Assembly: GCA_009780955.1 (NCBI GenBank)
Contig: WQZB01000003.1
Coordinates: 1-64,000, forward strand
Length of the DNA stretch: 64,000 nt
From: Polyangiaceae bacterium
GTDB taxonomy: Bacteria > Myxococcota_A > Polyangia > Polyangiales > Polyangiaceae
Direction: 5' to 3'
Shown: one piece after another, positions 23,205 through 31,750 of the stretch
Numbering within the stretch: position 1 is the stretch's first letter
Layout of the letters: each line of letters begins with the position of its first letter
Program-made: the position numbers and the translations under genes
The notes under the pieces: generated by a model
What the model saw: the letters and a program-made list of their open reading frames with translations, nothing else
Database searches by the model: none
What the model was told of the DNA's origin: nothing

Positions 23205-25037
23205 ATGCATTCGTCATTTCGAATTCGAACACTCCTCTCTCGAAGTTCGCTTGCGACCATTCTGGTCGCAAGCGGTGTCATTGCCGCGTGCTCGTCGTCG
23301 CCGTCTGCATCGAATGATGAAAAGACGGCAACAACGTCCGCTGCGATCACCATCACGGGGTTGTTTCCGACTGGCGTGAATGATCTGGGCGTGCCTCTTG
23401 CGAACGGAGCCGTCGATCCTCACTACACACTGTCAAGCCCCGATCCTACGTGCGCCGGCCCAAACGCGGTTGTCGTCAATTTGAGCACGGTCTCGGTCGC
23501 CTGGGTCGCAAACACGGCCTCGTCGAAGTGGATCAGTTGCAGGACCAACGGCACCGGCCTGGACAACACGAACTATACGTACACGACGTCGTTCACACTG
23601 CCTGTCGGCGTGCCGCCGTCCACCGTGACTTTGAGTGGTCGCTGGGCGTGCGACGATTACTGTTCCATCGTCGTGAACGGCCAGAACACGGGGGTTGTGA
23701 GCCAGAATCCAAACTTCAGGGCTTCAAACCCTACAGCCCCTTCCAACTTCGTGGTTCCCGCGGGCACGGCGTTTTTCCAAGCGGGAATCAACACAATCCA
23801 ATTTGTCGTTAGTAATCTACCTGGCGATCAAGGGCTCCAAATTGTGTCGATCAATGCAACCGCGGGCTGCGCGGTCGACAGCGATTGCGGCACGGGCACC
23901 TTCTGCAACACTCAATCGCAGGTGTGCGTGGCACAACTCGACAACGGTGTACCTATCCCCATCATCCCAGGGCATGACCCTGAGCTCGATGGGACGTGCA
24001 CGCCCGAAGCGGGGGAGGTGGTCTGTACGAGCGGCGTTTGCGACACTGCCGACGACTTGTGCGGATACGATATTGGCCACGCGTGCACTGCAAATCCGGA
24101 ATGCCGCTCCAACGAGTGTGATGCAAATACAAATGTATGTGTTCCTGCCTGCGCGCTCGACAGCGATTGCGAAGCAGGCAACTTCTGCAATACCGACTTG
24201 CAGCAGTGCACACCACAACTTGGCAACGGTGCGGCGATCCCCACCATTCCTGGGCATGATCCCCCTCTCGATGGGACGTGCACGCCCGAAGCAGGAGAGG
24301 TGGTCTGTACGAGCGGCGTTTGCGACACTGCCGACGACTTGTGCGGATACGATGTTGGTCACGCATGCACAGCAGATCCGGAATGTCGCTCCCATGAGTG
24401 CGATCCAAACACGCATGTGTGCGTCGGCTGCGCCGTCGATAGCGACTGCGAAGCTGGCAATTTCTGCGATACCTCGTTGTTTATGTGCACACCTCAACTC
24501 AGTAACGGGAAGCCAATTCCCACCATCCCGGGACATACGCCTCCTCTCGATGGGACATGCACACCCGAAGCAGGGGCGGTGGTTTGTATAAGCAGCGTCT
24601 GCGACACGAGCGATGACCTCTGCGGGTTCGCCTTCGGCCATCCATGCACCGCAAGTCCGGAATGCCGCTCCAACAACTGCAACATGGACACGGGACTGTG
24701 TGACCTGCCATGCTGCGGCAACACCTACGGGGGTGGCGACTGCGTCATCTGCGAAGACGCTGGACCGGGCAACGACGCCGGCGCAGATGCAAGCGGCGAC
24801 GCGTCCGATGCTTCGAGCGACGCCGCGACCGTGAACACTCCGACCGAAGGCACGCCGCAAGAACCTGGCAACGCGGGTAACGGCAGTCCGGCACAACCCA
24901 GTGGCAACGGCAATTCATCGAGCGGTGGTGGCTGCCAGATGGGTGGCGGAGCTGCGAATGCGGACCTTGCCACGCTTGCAGGCATGCTTGCCATGACGGT
25001 CGGTGCATTGCGCCGTCGCCGAACGGCACGCAGCTGA
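23205..25037 (+). CDS. Cys-rich repeat lipoprotein with MYXO-CTERM-like anchor
   Basis: A 610-residue exported protein. The signal peptide ends in lipobox VIAACSS. Residues about 45-220 form a beta-rich domain (FSLPVGVPPSTVTLSGRWACD-like, carbohydrate-binding in appearance). Three tandem Cys-rich units of 93-94 residues follow (23868-24713), each with a 'DSDC' motif, a IPGHxPxLDGTC segment and VCDTxDDLCG. Then comes an Asp/Ala/Ser-rich linker, and a terminus with GGCQMGGGA, a hydrophobic helix and RRRR, the MYXO-CTERM pattern. AAGGA sits ten bases before the ATG at 23205. A protein with both a lipobox and MYXO-CTERM is odd; one may be decisive. Likely surface protein, perhaps an adhesin. Confidence 0.8.
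   Translation: MHSSFRIRTLLSRSSLATILVASGVIAACSSSPSASNDEKTATTSAAITITGLFPTGVNDLGVPLANGAVDPHYTLSSPDPTCAGPNAVVVNLSTVSVAWVANTASSKWISCRTNGTGLDNTNYTYTTSFTLPVGVPPSTVTLSGRWACDDYCSIVVNGQNTGVVSQNPNFRASNPTAPSNFVVPAGTAFFQAGINTIQFVVSNLPGDQGLQIVSINATAGCAVDSDCGTGTFCNTQSQVCVAQLDNGVPIPIIPGHDPELDGTCTPEAGEVVCTSGVCDTADDLCGYDIGHACTANPECRSNECDANTNVCVPACALDSDCEAGNFCNTDLQQCTPQLGNGAAIPTIPGHDPPLDGTCTPEAGEVVCTSGVCDTADDLCGYDVGHACTADPECRSHECDPNTHVCVGCAVDSDCEAGNFCDTSLFMCTPQLSNGKPIPTIPGHTPPLDGTCTPEAGAVVCISSVCDTSDDLCGFAFGHPCTASPECRSNNCNMDTGLCDLPCCGNTYGGGDCVICEDAGPGNDAGADASGDASDASSDAATVNTPTEGTPQEPGNAGNGSPAQPSGNGNSSSGGGCQMGGGAANADLATLAGMLAMTVGALRRRRTARS
23868..24713 (+). repeat. Three tandem in-frame repeats of about 280 bp
   Basis: Units begin at 23868, 24150 and 24429, with periods of 282 and 279 bases. 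Units one and two are nearly identical over an 80-base stretch (from 23988 and 24270); unit three is more diverged. The period is a multiple of three, so copy number can vary without breaking the frame. Confidence 0.85.
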
Positions 25038-25107
25038 CAAATCGCTGAGAAGATTGCGGGGCGGTGGCGCGCGCATGAGCGATGGCGCCGCCGCCCCGTT
25101 TGCATTC

Positions 25108-25629
25108 TTATGCTGGCTTTCTAGCAAGCCGCCGCTTGATGGAAACAAGAGCGTACGTAACAAGACCACCAGCAACTGCCAAACCAGCGGCCAAAAGAAG
25201 AGTCCCGACAAGGATCTCAACAACCACACTGCGAATCGCAATATTCTTCGCTTCGTCTGGGGTGAGCGCGAGCCATGTACCATGCAACACGCGCGAGCCC
25301 ATTTCGAGCTCGGCGAATGTGACGAACGGCGCGACGAGCGGCAAGGACACATTCGCCGCGAGATAGGCAACGCGAGCATCGAGACGAAGCGGCACGCACA
25401 CCGCAACGACAAGCAGCCAGTGCAGACCCCACAGCGGCGTGACACCAATCGCCAACCCAATAGCAACGCTGAGAGCTGCACGCCTGGGCGTAAGCGCTCC
25501 ACCTTTGAGCCTGCGCCACGCCGCGCGTGCTACGCGACGAAGCTCCTCGCGCCGCGACGGCAAACCTGCTGCGCGCTCCGATCTCGTGTCGCTCGCGACG
25601 GTTTGCAGCCGCGTCCTAAATTTTTTCAC
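25108..25629 (-). CDS. DUF2062 membrane protein
   Basis: A 173-residue protein. After a basic N-terminus (LPSRREELRRVARAAWRRLKGG) comes the DUF2062 signature region ALSVAIGLAIGVTPLWGLHW, with further membrane helices VVAVCVPLRLDARVAYLAANVSLPL and ILVGTLLLAAGLAVAGG. The family is of unknown function and is often near glycosyltransferases. The GTG at 25629 is preferred since it lies within the end of the upstream TPR gene, overlapping by 14 bases; ATG-initiated frames further upstream read antisense-free but through that gene. The two genes probably share a transcript. Confidence 0.7.
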   Translation of the reverse strand: MKKFRTRLQTVASDTRSERAAGLPSRREELRRVARAAWRRLKGGALTPRRAALSVAIGLAIGVTPLWGLHWLLVVAVCVPLRLDARVAYLAANVSLPLVAPFVTFAELEMGSRVLHGTWLALTPDEAKNIAIRSVVVEILVGTLLLAAGLAVAGGLVTYALVSIKRRLARKPA

Positions 25630-26344
25630 TTCGATTTCGCTCGAGCCCCCGCAGGTACATCTTTGCCTGGGAGTTGTCGGGCTCGACTTCGATGACTTTC
25701 TTCCACTGCTCTTCCGCAGCGGCCGCGTCTCCGAGAGCAAGCAACGTCAACCCAAGCTTCAGGCGCGCCGGAACATATGCCGACTTCGCCTCGAGCGCCG
25801 CTTCGTAATGCGCACGCGCATTGGGCAAATCATTGACTTCGCGTAGCAACGTGCCCACCGCGACGTGCAAATCGGCAAACTGCGGGCAAAGTTCGGTTGC
25901 TTTTTCGTACTCGGCGATGGCTTCGCGTGTGAGCCCCACATCGTGGTACGCGCGCCCAAGACTGGCGTGCATGTTGGCGATCTTGCCGCGCGCAAAGGGA
26001 TCGATGCCACGCGGCGCATCGGTGTGATGCTTGGTGACGAGGAAGCTGACTCGATGATAAACGGCACGCGCTTTGTCGTACTTGCCGCTATCGTTGCACG
26101 TGACCGCGAGGTTTAGCGCGGCCTCGGTGTAAGCTGGGTTGATTTCGAGCGCGCGCTCGAAGTGGCGCTCAGCGACCGAAAAGTTTCCACGCGCATGCGC
26201 AATGATGCCAAGCATGTCATGCACGTCCGCGCAGTGCTCTTCTTCTTCGAGGACCGTGCGGAGTATCGGCTCGGCCCTGTCGAACTCGCGCCTTACATAA
26301 TGCTCGCGACCGAGGACGAGGAGATGTTTCACGCGCTCGTTCAT
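25616..26344 (-). CDS. Tetratricopeptide repeat protein
   Basis: A 242-residue protein made of about five to six TPR units. Clear ones are VLGREHYVRREFDRAEPILRT, MLGIIAHARGNFSVAERHFERALEINP, AALNLAVTCNDSGKYDKARAVY, LGRAYHDVGLTREAIAEYEKATELCP and KLGLTLLALGDAAAAEEQWKKVIEVEP. Such superhelical scaffolds mediate protein-protein contacts. The start at 26344 has AGGA eight bases upstream, and the longer frame to 26554 would read through a palindromic repeat. It likely forms a two-gene unit with the DUF2062 protein. Partner unknown. Confidence 0.85.
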   Translation of the reverse strand: MNERVKHLLVLGREHYVRREFDRAEPILRTVLEEEEHCADVHDMLGIIAHARGNFSVAERHFERALEINPAYTEAALNLAVTCNDSGKYDKARAVYHRVSFLVTKHHTDAPRGIDPFARGKIANMHASLGRAYHDVGLTREAIAEYEKATELCPQFADLHVAVGTLLREVNDLPNARAHYEAALEAKSAYVPARLKLGLTLLALGDAAAAEEQWKKVIEVEPDNSQAKMYLRGLERNRSEKI

Positions 26345-26461
26345 CGTCGCGTCCTTTCCGCGCCGCCAAGCCAAGCCAAGCCAACAACCTTTATCATCGG
26401 AGCATACTTTACCGGCGATCGGTCTCCTCGGGGAGAGACTTTGAAGCAACCACAAGGACGA

Positions 26462-26584
26462 GACCGCTTTCAAGTTGTCGCGAGGTTGAGGCGGCGGCGA
26501 GGAGCGGACCGGAACAGCCTCCTTGCGCTTTGAGGACCGCACCGGAGCCGCCAACGAAGAGATCGCGGCAAATCGAAAGCGGTC
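26462..26584. repeat. Full copy A of the ACCGCTTTC palindromic element
   Basis: A 123-base long inverted repeat. It starts GACCGCTTTCAAGTTG and ends CAAATCGAAAGCGGTC, so its ends pair. Deeper pairs include TCGCG with CGCGG and GGCGGC with GCCGCC, around a core GAGCGGACCGGAACAGCC that recurs in all full copies. It lies in the 317-base gap between the TPR and M23 genes, which holds nothing else that I recognise. Confidence 0.8.
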
Positions 26585-26661
26585 ATGCGCAGGTGGTCAC
26601 ATATTAGAGGAGCACTCGTTACCTTGTCGCAGCGCTCCGTCGAGGCTATGTCCGAAACACC

Positions 26662-28317
26662 GTGAGCGACGAGATCGACCCAACGCCGCCCCCCGTCGGA
26701 TCGACGCCGAACCATCGCCTCGATCGAGGCCAGCGCATCGCAATCGGAATCATGGGTGGCCTGGTCGCGCTCGGCGGGCTCGCCGTCATTCTTTCTCCAC
26801 GTCATCCAAGCCCTCCAACCACCGACCGAGCTGCTACTGCAACGAACGTGGTGTTGACTGCATCATCCGCCACGCCGGAGCCGAAAGAGGCGGAAAGTGC
26901 CGTTCTGCCCACTGTCGTCATTCCCGTTGCTCCCGCTCCTCCCGACGGCGCCGCTGCTCCTGTCACCGCTGCCACCGCAACCGCTACCGAAAGCGCGGAA
27001 CCGCGCTTGCCCAAAGCCTGGCGCGTCGCAAGCATGAAGGGCGAAGCTGGCATTGATATCATCGAGGGCACATTAGGCAACCGCACATTGTCGGCAGCCC
27101 TCACGCAAGTAGGGATCTCAAAGGCGGAAATCAAACGAATTTTGCACGCATTCAAAGGGGTTCACCGCATCGAGCGCATCGAACACGTCGAGCACACCAA
27201 GCGCCCTAAGCGAGATGCATCGCCAAAACCAATCGCTCCGCCGAAGCAAGATCACGCACCGAAAGAATCCTTCGCTCTTGCACGCGACAGGTCAAATGGC
27301 ACCGTCGTTGCGTTCGAGTTCATCGCCTCGCCCACCGACATTTGGCAGGCGAAAGCCCCAGAGACTGCCAAAACGGGCAAGTACCTTGTCGCAAGCAAGC
27401 TCGATTTGCATGTCGAGCACCGAAAAATCAGTTCGGTGCTAACCCTCAGCGCCGATCTTGGCAAGGCCGTTACTGCAGCGGGCTTGCACCAAGGGTCCAT
27501 CGAGGCCATCGACGATGCACTGGAAGGCTTCGTCGATCCAACCGCGCTCAAGCCGGGCGTCCGCATTCGCGTGGCCGGCGCGGAAGATTGGGTCGATGGC
27601 ACATTTGCGCGCTACCGCGTTGACGCGCTCGAGTTTGTGCCAAGGTCGGGCACACCGCTTCGCATTTACGGCTACGAGAATGAGCGAAGCCAATCCCATC
27701 GTTCTCACTTAGCCTTCTACGATGCCAGAGGCCACGAGCCTTACCGCGGCACGTTCCGCTCCCCGCTTCCCTTTACCCGCATCACTTCGCGCTACAACCC
27801 AAAGCGCATGCATCCTGTTTTGCACACGATTTTGCCGCACAACGGCGTCGACTTTCGCGCGCCAACGGGCACCCCCGTGTACGCGGCCGGCGCCGGTACC
27901 GTGGCAAGCGTGGGCGACGGCGGTCGATGTGGAAACATGATTCAAATCGATCACGCAAATGGCATGACAACCGGCTACTGCCACTTGTCACGCTTCGCAG
28001 CCGGCCTTCGTGCCGGCCAGCACGTCGAGTCGCGACAGCTCATTGGTTACGTCGGTAAAACGGGCAGTGCAACAGGCCCGCACCTTCATTTTTCGGTAAA
28101 GCGAGGCGGCGTGTTCATCGATCCTCTTGCGCTCAAAATGGACGGCGTGCGCGTGCTGCCACCGCGTGATCGCGACGCGTTTGCCATCGCGCGCGCCGAT
28201 CTCGACAAAGCCCTCGACGCCATCGCATTACCCAACGCTGCGCCCGACCTACCGGATGACGACCATGATGATCACGACGACCATGATGATCACGACGAGC
28301 TCGCCGGCGAAGAGTAG
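26662..28317 (+). CDS. M23-family metallopeptidase, membrane anchored
   Basis: Probable peptidoglycan endopeptidase. A single membrane helix (IAIGIMGGLVALGGLAVIL, about 27-45) anchors it, followed by a Pro/Ala/Thr-rich linker. Residues about 125-290 hold LysM/OapA-like modules as in MepM proteins. The M23 domain has HNGVDFRAPTGTPVYAAG with the first His and Asp zinc ligands and GPHLHFSVKRGG with the HxH motif. The C-terminus is an acidic/histidine run (DDDHDDHDDHDDHDE) that could bind metal. Translation begins with GTG. If one base were missing near 28310, the frame would continue into a Lys-rich tail of about 38 residues. Confidence 0.85.
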   Translation: MSDEIDPTPPPVGSTPNHRLDRGQRIAIGIMGGLVALGGLAVILSPRHPSPPTTDRAATATNVVLTASSATPEPKEAESAVLPTVVIPVAPAPPDGAAAPVTAATATATESAEPRLPKAWRVASMKGEAGIDIIEGTLGNRTLSAALTQVGISKAEIKRILHAFKGVHRIERIEHVEHTKRPKRDASPKPIAPPKQDHAPKESFALARDRSNGTVVAFEFIASPTDIWQAKAPETAKTGKYLVASKLDLHVEHRKISSVLTLSADLGKAVTAAGLHQGSIEAIDDALEGFVDPTALKPGVRIRVAGAEDWVDGTFARYRVDALEFVPRSGTPLRIYGYENERSQSHRSHLAFYDARGHEPYRGTFRSPLPFTRITSRYNPKRMHPVLHTILPHNGVDFRAPTGTPVYAAGAGTVASVGDGGRCGNMIQIDHANGMTTGYCHLSRFAAGLRAGQHVESRQLIGYVGKTGSATGPHLHFSVKRGGVFIDPLALKMDGVRVLPPRDRDAFAIARADLDKALDAIALPNAAPDLPDDDHDDHDDHDDHDELAGEE

Positions 28318-28419
28318 ACCGCAAAGCCAAAAAAGCTGCCAAAAGCGCGTCCCCAAAAAAAGTGAAGGCAAAGTCCCCGTGGACGCAACTTCAAGGCAAA
28401 CCGGTCGACTTAACCCGCC

Positions 28420-29592
28420 ATGGGTAACAACAGCATTCAAACCTCATGGCCACGACAAACCCCTAACCTCAACAACTCAACCGATCCCTCACCACAAGCT
28501 GCGAACACGTCTGCGGCCGCCGCGGGAGCGTCTCAGCCACCGCCACAGCTTCCTTCTTCCTCTTCCGATGCGAAGATGGAAAACTACTATGCCCAGTTGA
28601 AAGACTGGGGGCCGCCGGTCTCTTTCGCAGACACCAAACCCCTGGTAGCGACGGAGGACGTCAAACGCGCCGCCTCGGCAAAACGTACGGCCAACGCACA
28701 AGCGAAGCTCGACGCTGTGCAAAAAAGATTTTCAGGACCTTACCAAGTCGAAATCAACGGCAAACGCGTCCCGGTACAAGCCAGCCCGCAGTTCAGAATA
28801 AATGGGCCGACCGACAAAACCACTACGGACGAGCTCGTGAAGATCTGCACAAAAGCCGGGATTCCCAAAAGCACTATAAACCATGCATGCATCGGGCGCC
28901 CTACACCCCAAGAGCTCGTGAAGGTTACCCAGGCTCTTATCGACGCCGGAAAGCTGCCACCCGAGTCTTTGTCTGGCGACACCATAGATAAGCGCATTCG
29001 TCAAATGCAGTACCAATGGGGCATTGGTGTCGACTGCGCCGGATACGTCAGGGAAGCTGCCGTTGCCGTGCACGGTAAAGGCGCGCAATCTCTGGTCAAC
29101 GGCGCGAATCGTTACGGCGCCATTCACCGCTTATTACAAACCCCCGCGTTTAAAAAAGTCGCGTTTAAAAAAGACGACGATCCTAAAGTTCACAACATTC
29201 GTGATATTCGCGCAGGTGATATCATCCATCTCGACTCTCCGGGTAGAGATGTCGGTCATAACGTCATCGTCCACAGCCACGAAATCGCTACCGATGCAAC
29301 GCGCAAGGAGCTTTCCGCACGCAACGTAAGCCCCCATGATGAGTTCCAAAGCTTCCTCAACCGCAAGGGGCCCATTCATGTGCTGAACGTCGATTCGTCG
29401 TGGGGCGTGGACAAAGGCGGAGTGGACCACGCCGGTTGTCGGTGCGACACGTGGTTCTACGATGAGAGCTCGGGGGAGTGGGGAAGTATCATCCCGAGCT
29501 CTTCTTCGGACACACCGACATTCTCTCAAAGCAAATATGGTCCATATGAGCACGTCTTCAAGGATGTGTTTCGCCCAGCGAGCGCAAAATGA
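28420..29592 (+). CDS. Putative NlpC/P60-like secreted enzyme (candidate effector)
   Basis: A 390-residue protein without a signal peptide. The first 70 residues are Pro/Ser/Ala-rich and disordered. A helical middle part follows. The C-terminal domain shows IGVDCAGYVREAA, with a Cys in the position of the NlpC/P60 nucleophile, then DIRAGDIIHLDSPG and GHNVIVHSHE, with the His. This order (D-C, then GD, then GHxxI) is the NlpC/P60 or CHAP-like cysteine peptidase/amidase pattern. It overlaps the next lipoprotein gene by four bases. The arrangement fits a peptidoglycan-cleaving effector with a periplasmic immunity protein, but no secretion marker is seen and identification is tentative. Confidence 0.6.
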   Translation: MGNNSIQTSWPRQTPNLNNSTDPSPQAANTSAAAAGASQPPPQLPSSSSDAKMENYYAQLKDWGPPVSFADTKPLVATEDVKRAASAKRTANAQAKLDAVQKRFSGPYQVEINGKRVPVQASPQFRINGPTDKTTTDELVKICTKAGIPKSTINHACIGRPTPQELVKVTQALIDAGKLPPESLSGDTIDKRIRQMQYQWGIGVDCAGYVREAAVAVHGKGAQSLVNGANRYGAIHRLLQTPAFKKVAFKKDDDPKVHNIRDIRAGDIIHLDSPGRDVGHNVIVHSHEIATDATRKELSARNVSPHDEFQSFLNRKGPIHVLNVDSSWGVDKGGVDHAGCRCDTWFYDESSGEWGSIIPSSSSDTPTFSQSKYGPYEHVFKDVFRPASAK

Positions 29593-30803
29593 AAAATTAT
29601 TTCGTTATCATTTATCTCGTTACCACAGCAATCACGCTCGCTGCATGCTCGCATCGTGCCGAATCGACCTCCACGATCGCAAAGTCACCTCCGCTTCCCG
29701 CCGCTGCTGCGCCCATATCACCATCGCCTTTGGCCGAGCCGCTGGCGGCCGTGAGCACTCAGGCACAACAAGCCATCGAAATGCCACCTTTCCACGCGCC
29801 GCCCGGCACTTCGCTCGTCACTTCGAACTTATGCATCTCTCACGTCAACGCCGCGCCTGGAAAATCAGCATCTCCGTTGCTTCCGGCAGGCTCGGTCTAC
29901 ATCGGGTGCGCCACAACCCGTCTGTCGAACGACCGCCAAGAGAAGCACATACCCACAATCATCGAATGGGATGTCGCGGGAGGTCGCGTTTTGCGATCCA
30001 TAGACCTGCCTGTGGCAACGCACTACGAGCTGAGCATCGCAACGTTTCACGATAACGTGTATGTTGCATTAATGATGGAGGCGAGGGATGAAACGCTGTT
30101 ATTCGCACTTGATGCCAATCTGCGGCCTCGCGAAGCGCGCTCGATCGGCATCAGCAGCCGCGGGATCTCGCTCAAGGTAAGCGAGAAATATCTCGCTGTC
30201 TCCTTCAGGCCCGTTATTGATGATACCCGGCGAAACCCGCTCAAAGTCGAGCTTTTCGACGCGAACCATCTCGCCCCCATAGCGACAACGTCCGTTGGCA
30301 CGGCCGAGTTGGCCGCGGACTCTGGGTACGCGCTCGAGTTCTTTGGCGATCGGCTTTATGTTGCTGGTGTTTCGGGTTTCACGACCGCCCGTGACAAATA
30401 CATACCTGCTAATGAGCCATCCCTTGGCGTGTTTGCGATGAGCCTTCCTTCGCTCGAGATCGTTCGCACCCGAAAAAGCGCGCAAACGTCAGATTACTAT
30501 ACGACACTGCAATCTGCAGCAGGGCATATCATGCTCACAGGGGGGGGAGGCTATGAAGAGCTCACGGCAGATCTCAAGCCAATCCGCAATCATAAAGGGG
30601 GCTACGCCACGGCGTTCGATCCAAATACAGGCCGAGCCTTATCGTGCCGCGGCCGCAAAGTAATAGGTAGTGAATGCTGTTGCGGCGTAATCTGCTCTTG
30701 CCATGCCTTTTGGACTGGGCTCGAGGCAGCCATCGTGGCCGACATTAAGGGGCATATCGTCTTCGGCCGGTTGAAAGACTTGCCACGCGGCAAGCGGGAT
30801 TAG
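29589..30803 (+). CDS. Lipoprotein coupled to the NlpC/P60-like gene (candidate immunity)
   Basis: A 404-residue lipoprotein; signal peptide MKNYFVIIYLVTTAITLAAC with the lipidated Cys at residue 20. A Pro/Ala/Ser linker precedes repeated beta-strand blocks (GSVYIGCATTRLS, YELSIATFHDNVYVALMM, SGYALEFFGDRLYVAGVSG), suggesting a beta-propeller. A late cluster ECCCGVICSC is unusual for an exported protein and could be disulphide-bonded or metal-binding. The start overlaps the upstream stop in ATGA, so the two are translated together. The end coincides with a 17-bp palindrome. An immunity role is inferred only from coupling and predicted location. Confidence 0.65.
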   Translation: MKNYFVIIYLVTTAITLAACSHRAESTSTIAKSPPLPAAAAPISPSPLAEPLAAVSTQAQQAIEMPPFHAPPGTSLVTSNLCISHVNAAPGKSASPLLPAGSVYIGCATTRLSNDRQEKHIPTIIEWDVAGGRVLRSIDLPVATHYELSIATFHDNVYVALMMEARDETLLFALDANLRPREARSIGISSRGISLKVSEKYLAVSFRPVIDDTRRNPLKVELFDANHLAPIATTSVGTAELAADSGYALEFFGDRLYVAGVSGFTTARDKYIPANEPSLGVFAMSLPSLEIVRTRKSAQTSDYYTTLQSAAGHIMLTGGGGYEELTADLKPIRNHKGGYATAFDPNTGRALSCRGRKVIGSECCCGVICSCHAFWTGLEAAIVADIKGHIVFGRLKDLPRGKRD

Positions 30804-30838
30804 CGCTACTGCCGGGAATTGCCCGGCAGTAGCGCTAA
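30800..30838. repeat. TTAGC-CTACTGCCG palindrome, copy 2
   Basis: TTAGCGCTACTGCCGGG (30800-30816) and its exact reverse complement (30822-30838) form a 17-bp stem with a five-base loop AATTG. It is related to the element at 12735-12772; the A-to-G difference is matched on the opposite arm. It overlaps the stop codon of the lipoprotein gene and sits six bases from the stop of the convergent SPFH gene, as expected of a 3'-end protecting palindrome. Confidence 0.75.
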
Positions 30839-30844
30839 AATGCG

Positions 30845-31750
30845 TTAACCCCGTGGAGGCTCCTTGTCATTGCGCGCCGCCATCAACGTGGCGAGGCCTA
30901 ACCCCTCTGGCGGAAGAAGCGTGACTTCCGCCGGCGACTGCAGAAGCTGCTGCGTTTCGAGCACGTCGAACGTGGCGTTCGCAACGCGTGGGTTCGAGAG
31001 CATTTCGCGAAGCGTGGCTCCGAGAAGTTGAGGCCGCAGCGTGGCGGCTTTGGCAAACTCGACGGCGGCCTCGCGTTCCGCGGCTCCGCGAATCAGGCTC
31101 ACTTGATTGATGCCGTCTTGCCGAATCGCACTGGTGACTTGGCGAAGGCGATTCGTAACCTTTTCCTCGATTTGGGCAACCATCTGCGCGTCACGGAAAT
31201 GCACTTTGCGAATGTAAACGCTTCCGAGTTTGTATCCCCATTCGTGGGCTTTTTGGGATACTTCGTTGCGTACGAGCAGGCTCATGGTATGGCGTGTTTC
31301 GAGCATGTCCTCGAGGCGCATGTTCGACAGCGCCCGCACCGTGGTCGAGCCCACGTTGGCGCGCAGCGATCCGCGTGGATCCGTGTTTCGGAAAAGATAC
31401 GCGGCGGGATCGCTAATGAACATTTCGTACCAAATTCCAATTCCCATGGGCGCGCCTTCCTCCGAATTCACGGGTTGGCTGCGCAAGTATTCCTGATCGA
31501 CACGCATATCGAGCACGTATCGCTTTCCAAAAAAGCGCACGAGCATGGCGCGAGGCCCCAATTCACCAAGAATGAAATGAAGTCCCGGCTCCGTGATGAC
31601 ACCCAACACTTGCCCAAAAAGAACATAAACATGGCATGTTCGTTCACGAATGACATCGTAAACACCGAACGCCCGGAGAATGGCAAAGAAGAGCGGCACA
31701 CCGAAAACCAACGCGACGAATGTGACCGCAGCAACACTCAGCAAGATCAT
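30845..31750 (-). CDS. SPFH/Band 7 protein (HflC/stomatin-like)
   Basis: A 301-residue membrane-anchored protein. The first helix is LLSVAAVTFVALVFGVPLFFAIL. The SPFH domain (about 45-220) includes ERTCHVYVLFGQVLGV, the DMRVDQEYLRSQPVNSEEG segment and RNTDPRGSLRANVGSTTVRALSNM. A Glu/Ala-rich helix (EEKVTNRLRQVTSAIRQ...EREAAVEFAKA) would form the coiled coil that assembles such proteins into ring-like microdomains. Its ATG overlaps the stop of the companion SPFH gene by four bases. Together they may act like HflK/HflC or a slipin pair, organising membrane proteases or lipids. Confidence 0.8.
   Translation of the reverse strand: MILLSVAAVTFVALVFGVPLFFAILRAFGVYDVIRERTCHVYVLFGQVLGVITEPGLHFILGELGPRAMLVRFFGKRYVLDMRVDQEYLRSQPVNSEEGAPMGIGIWYEMFISDPAAYLFRNTDPRGSLRANVGSTTVRALSNMRLEDMLETRHTMSLLVRNEVSQKAHEWGYKLGSVYIRKVHFRDAQMVAQIEEKVTNRLRQVTSAIRQDGINQVSLIRGAAEREAAVEFAKAATLRPQLLGATLREMLSNPRVANATFDVLETQQLLQSPAEVTLLPPEGLGLATLMAARNDKEPPRG

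Noticed and set aside
22798-23379. 193-residue frame before the Cys-rich protein
   Set aside because: Its composition is not protein-like and it conflicts with the start of the clear lipoprotein gene at 23205.
23868-24713. CRISPR-like array
   Set aside because: The period is about 280 bases and the repeats are coding, in frame and cysteine-rich. No CRISPR array or cas gene was seen anywhere.
30800-30838. Bidirectional intrinsic terminator between convergent genes
   Set aside because: Position suits a terminator but only four A or T bases flank the stem, so it is listed as a repeat.
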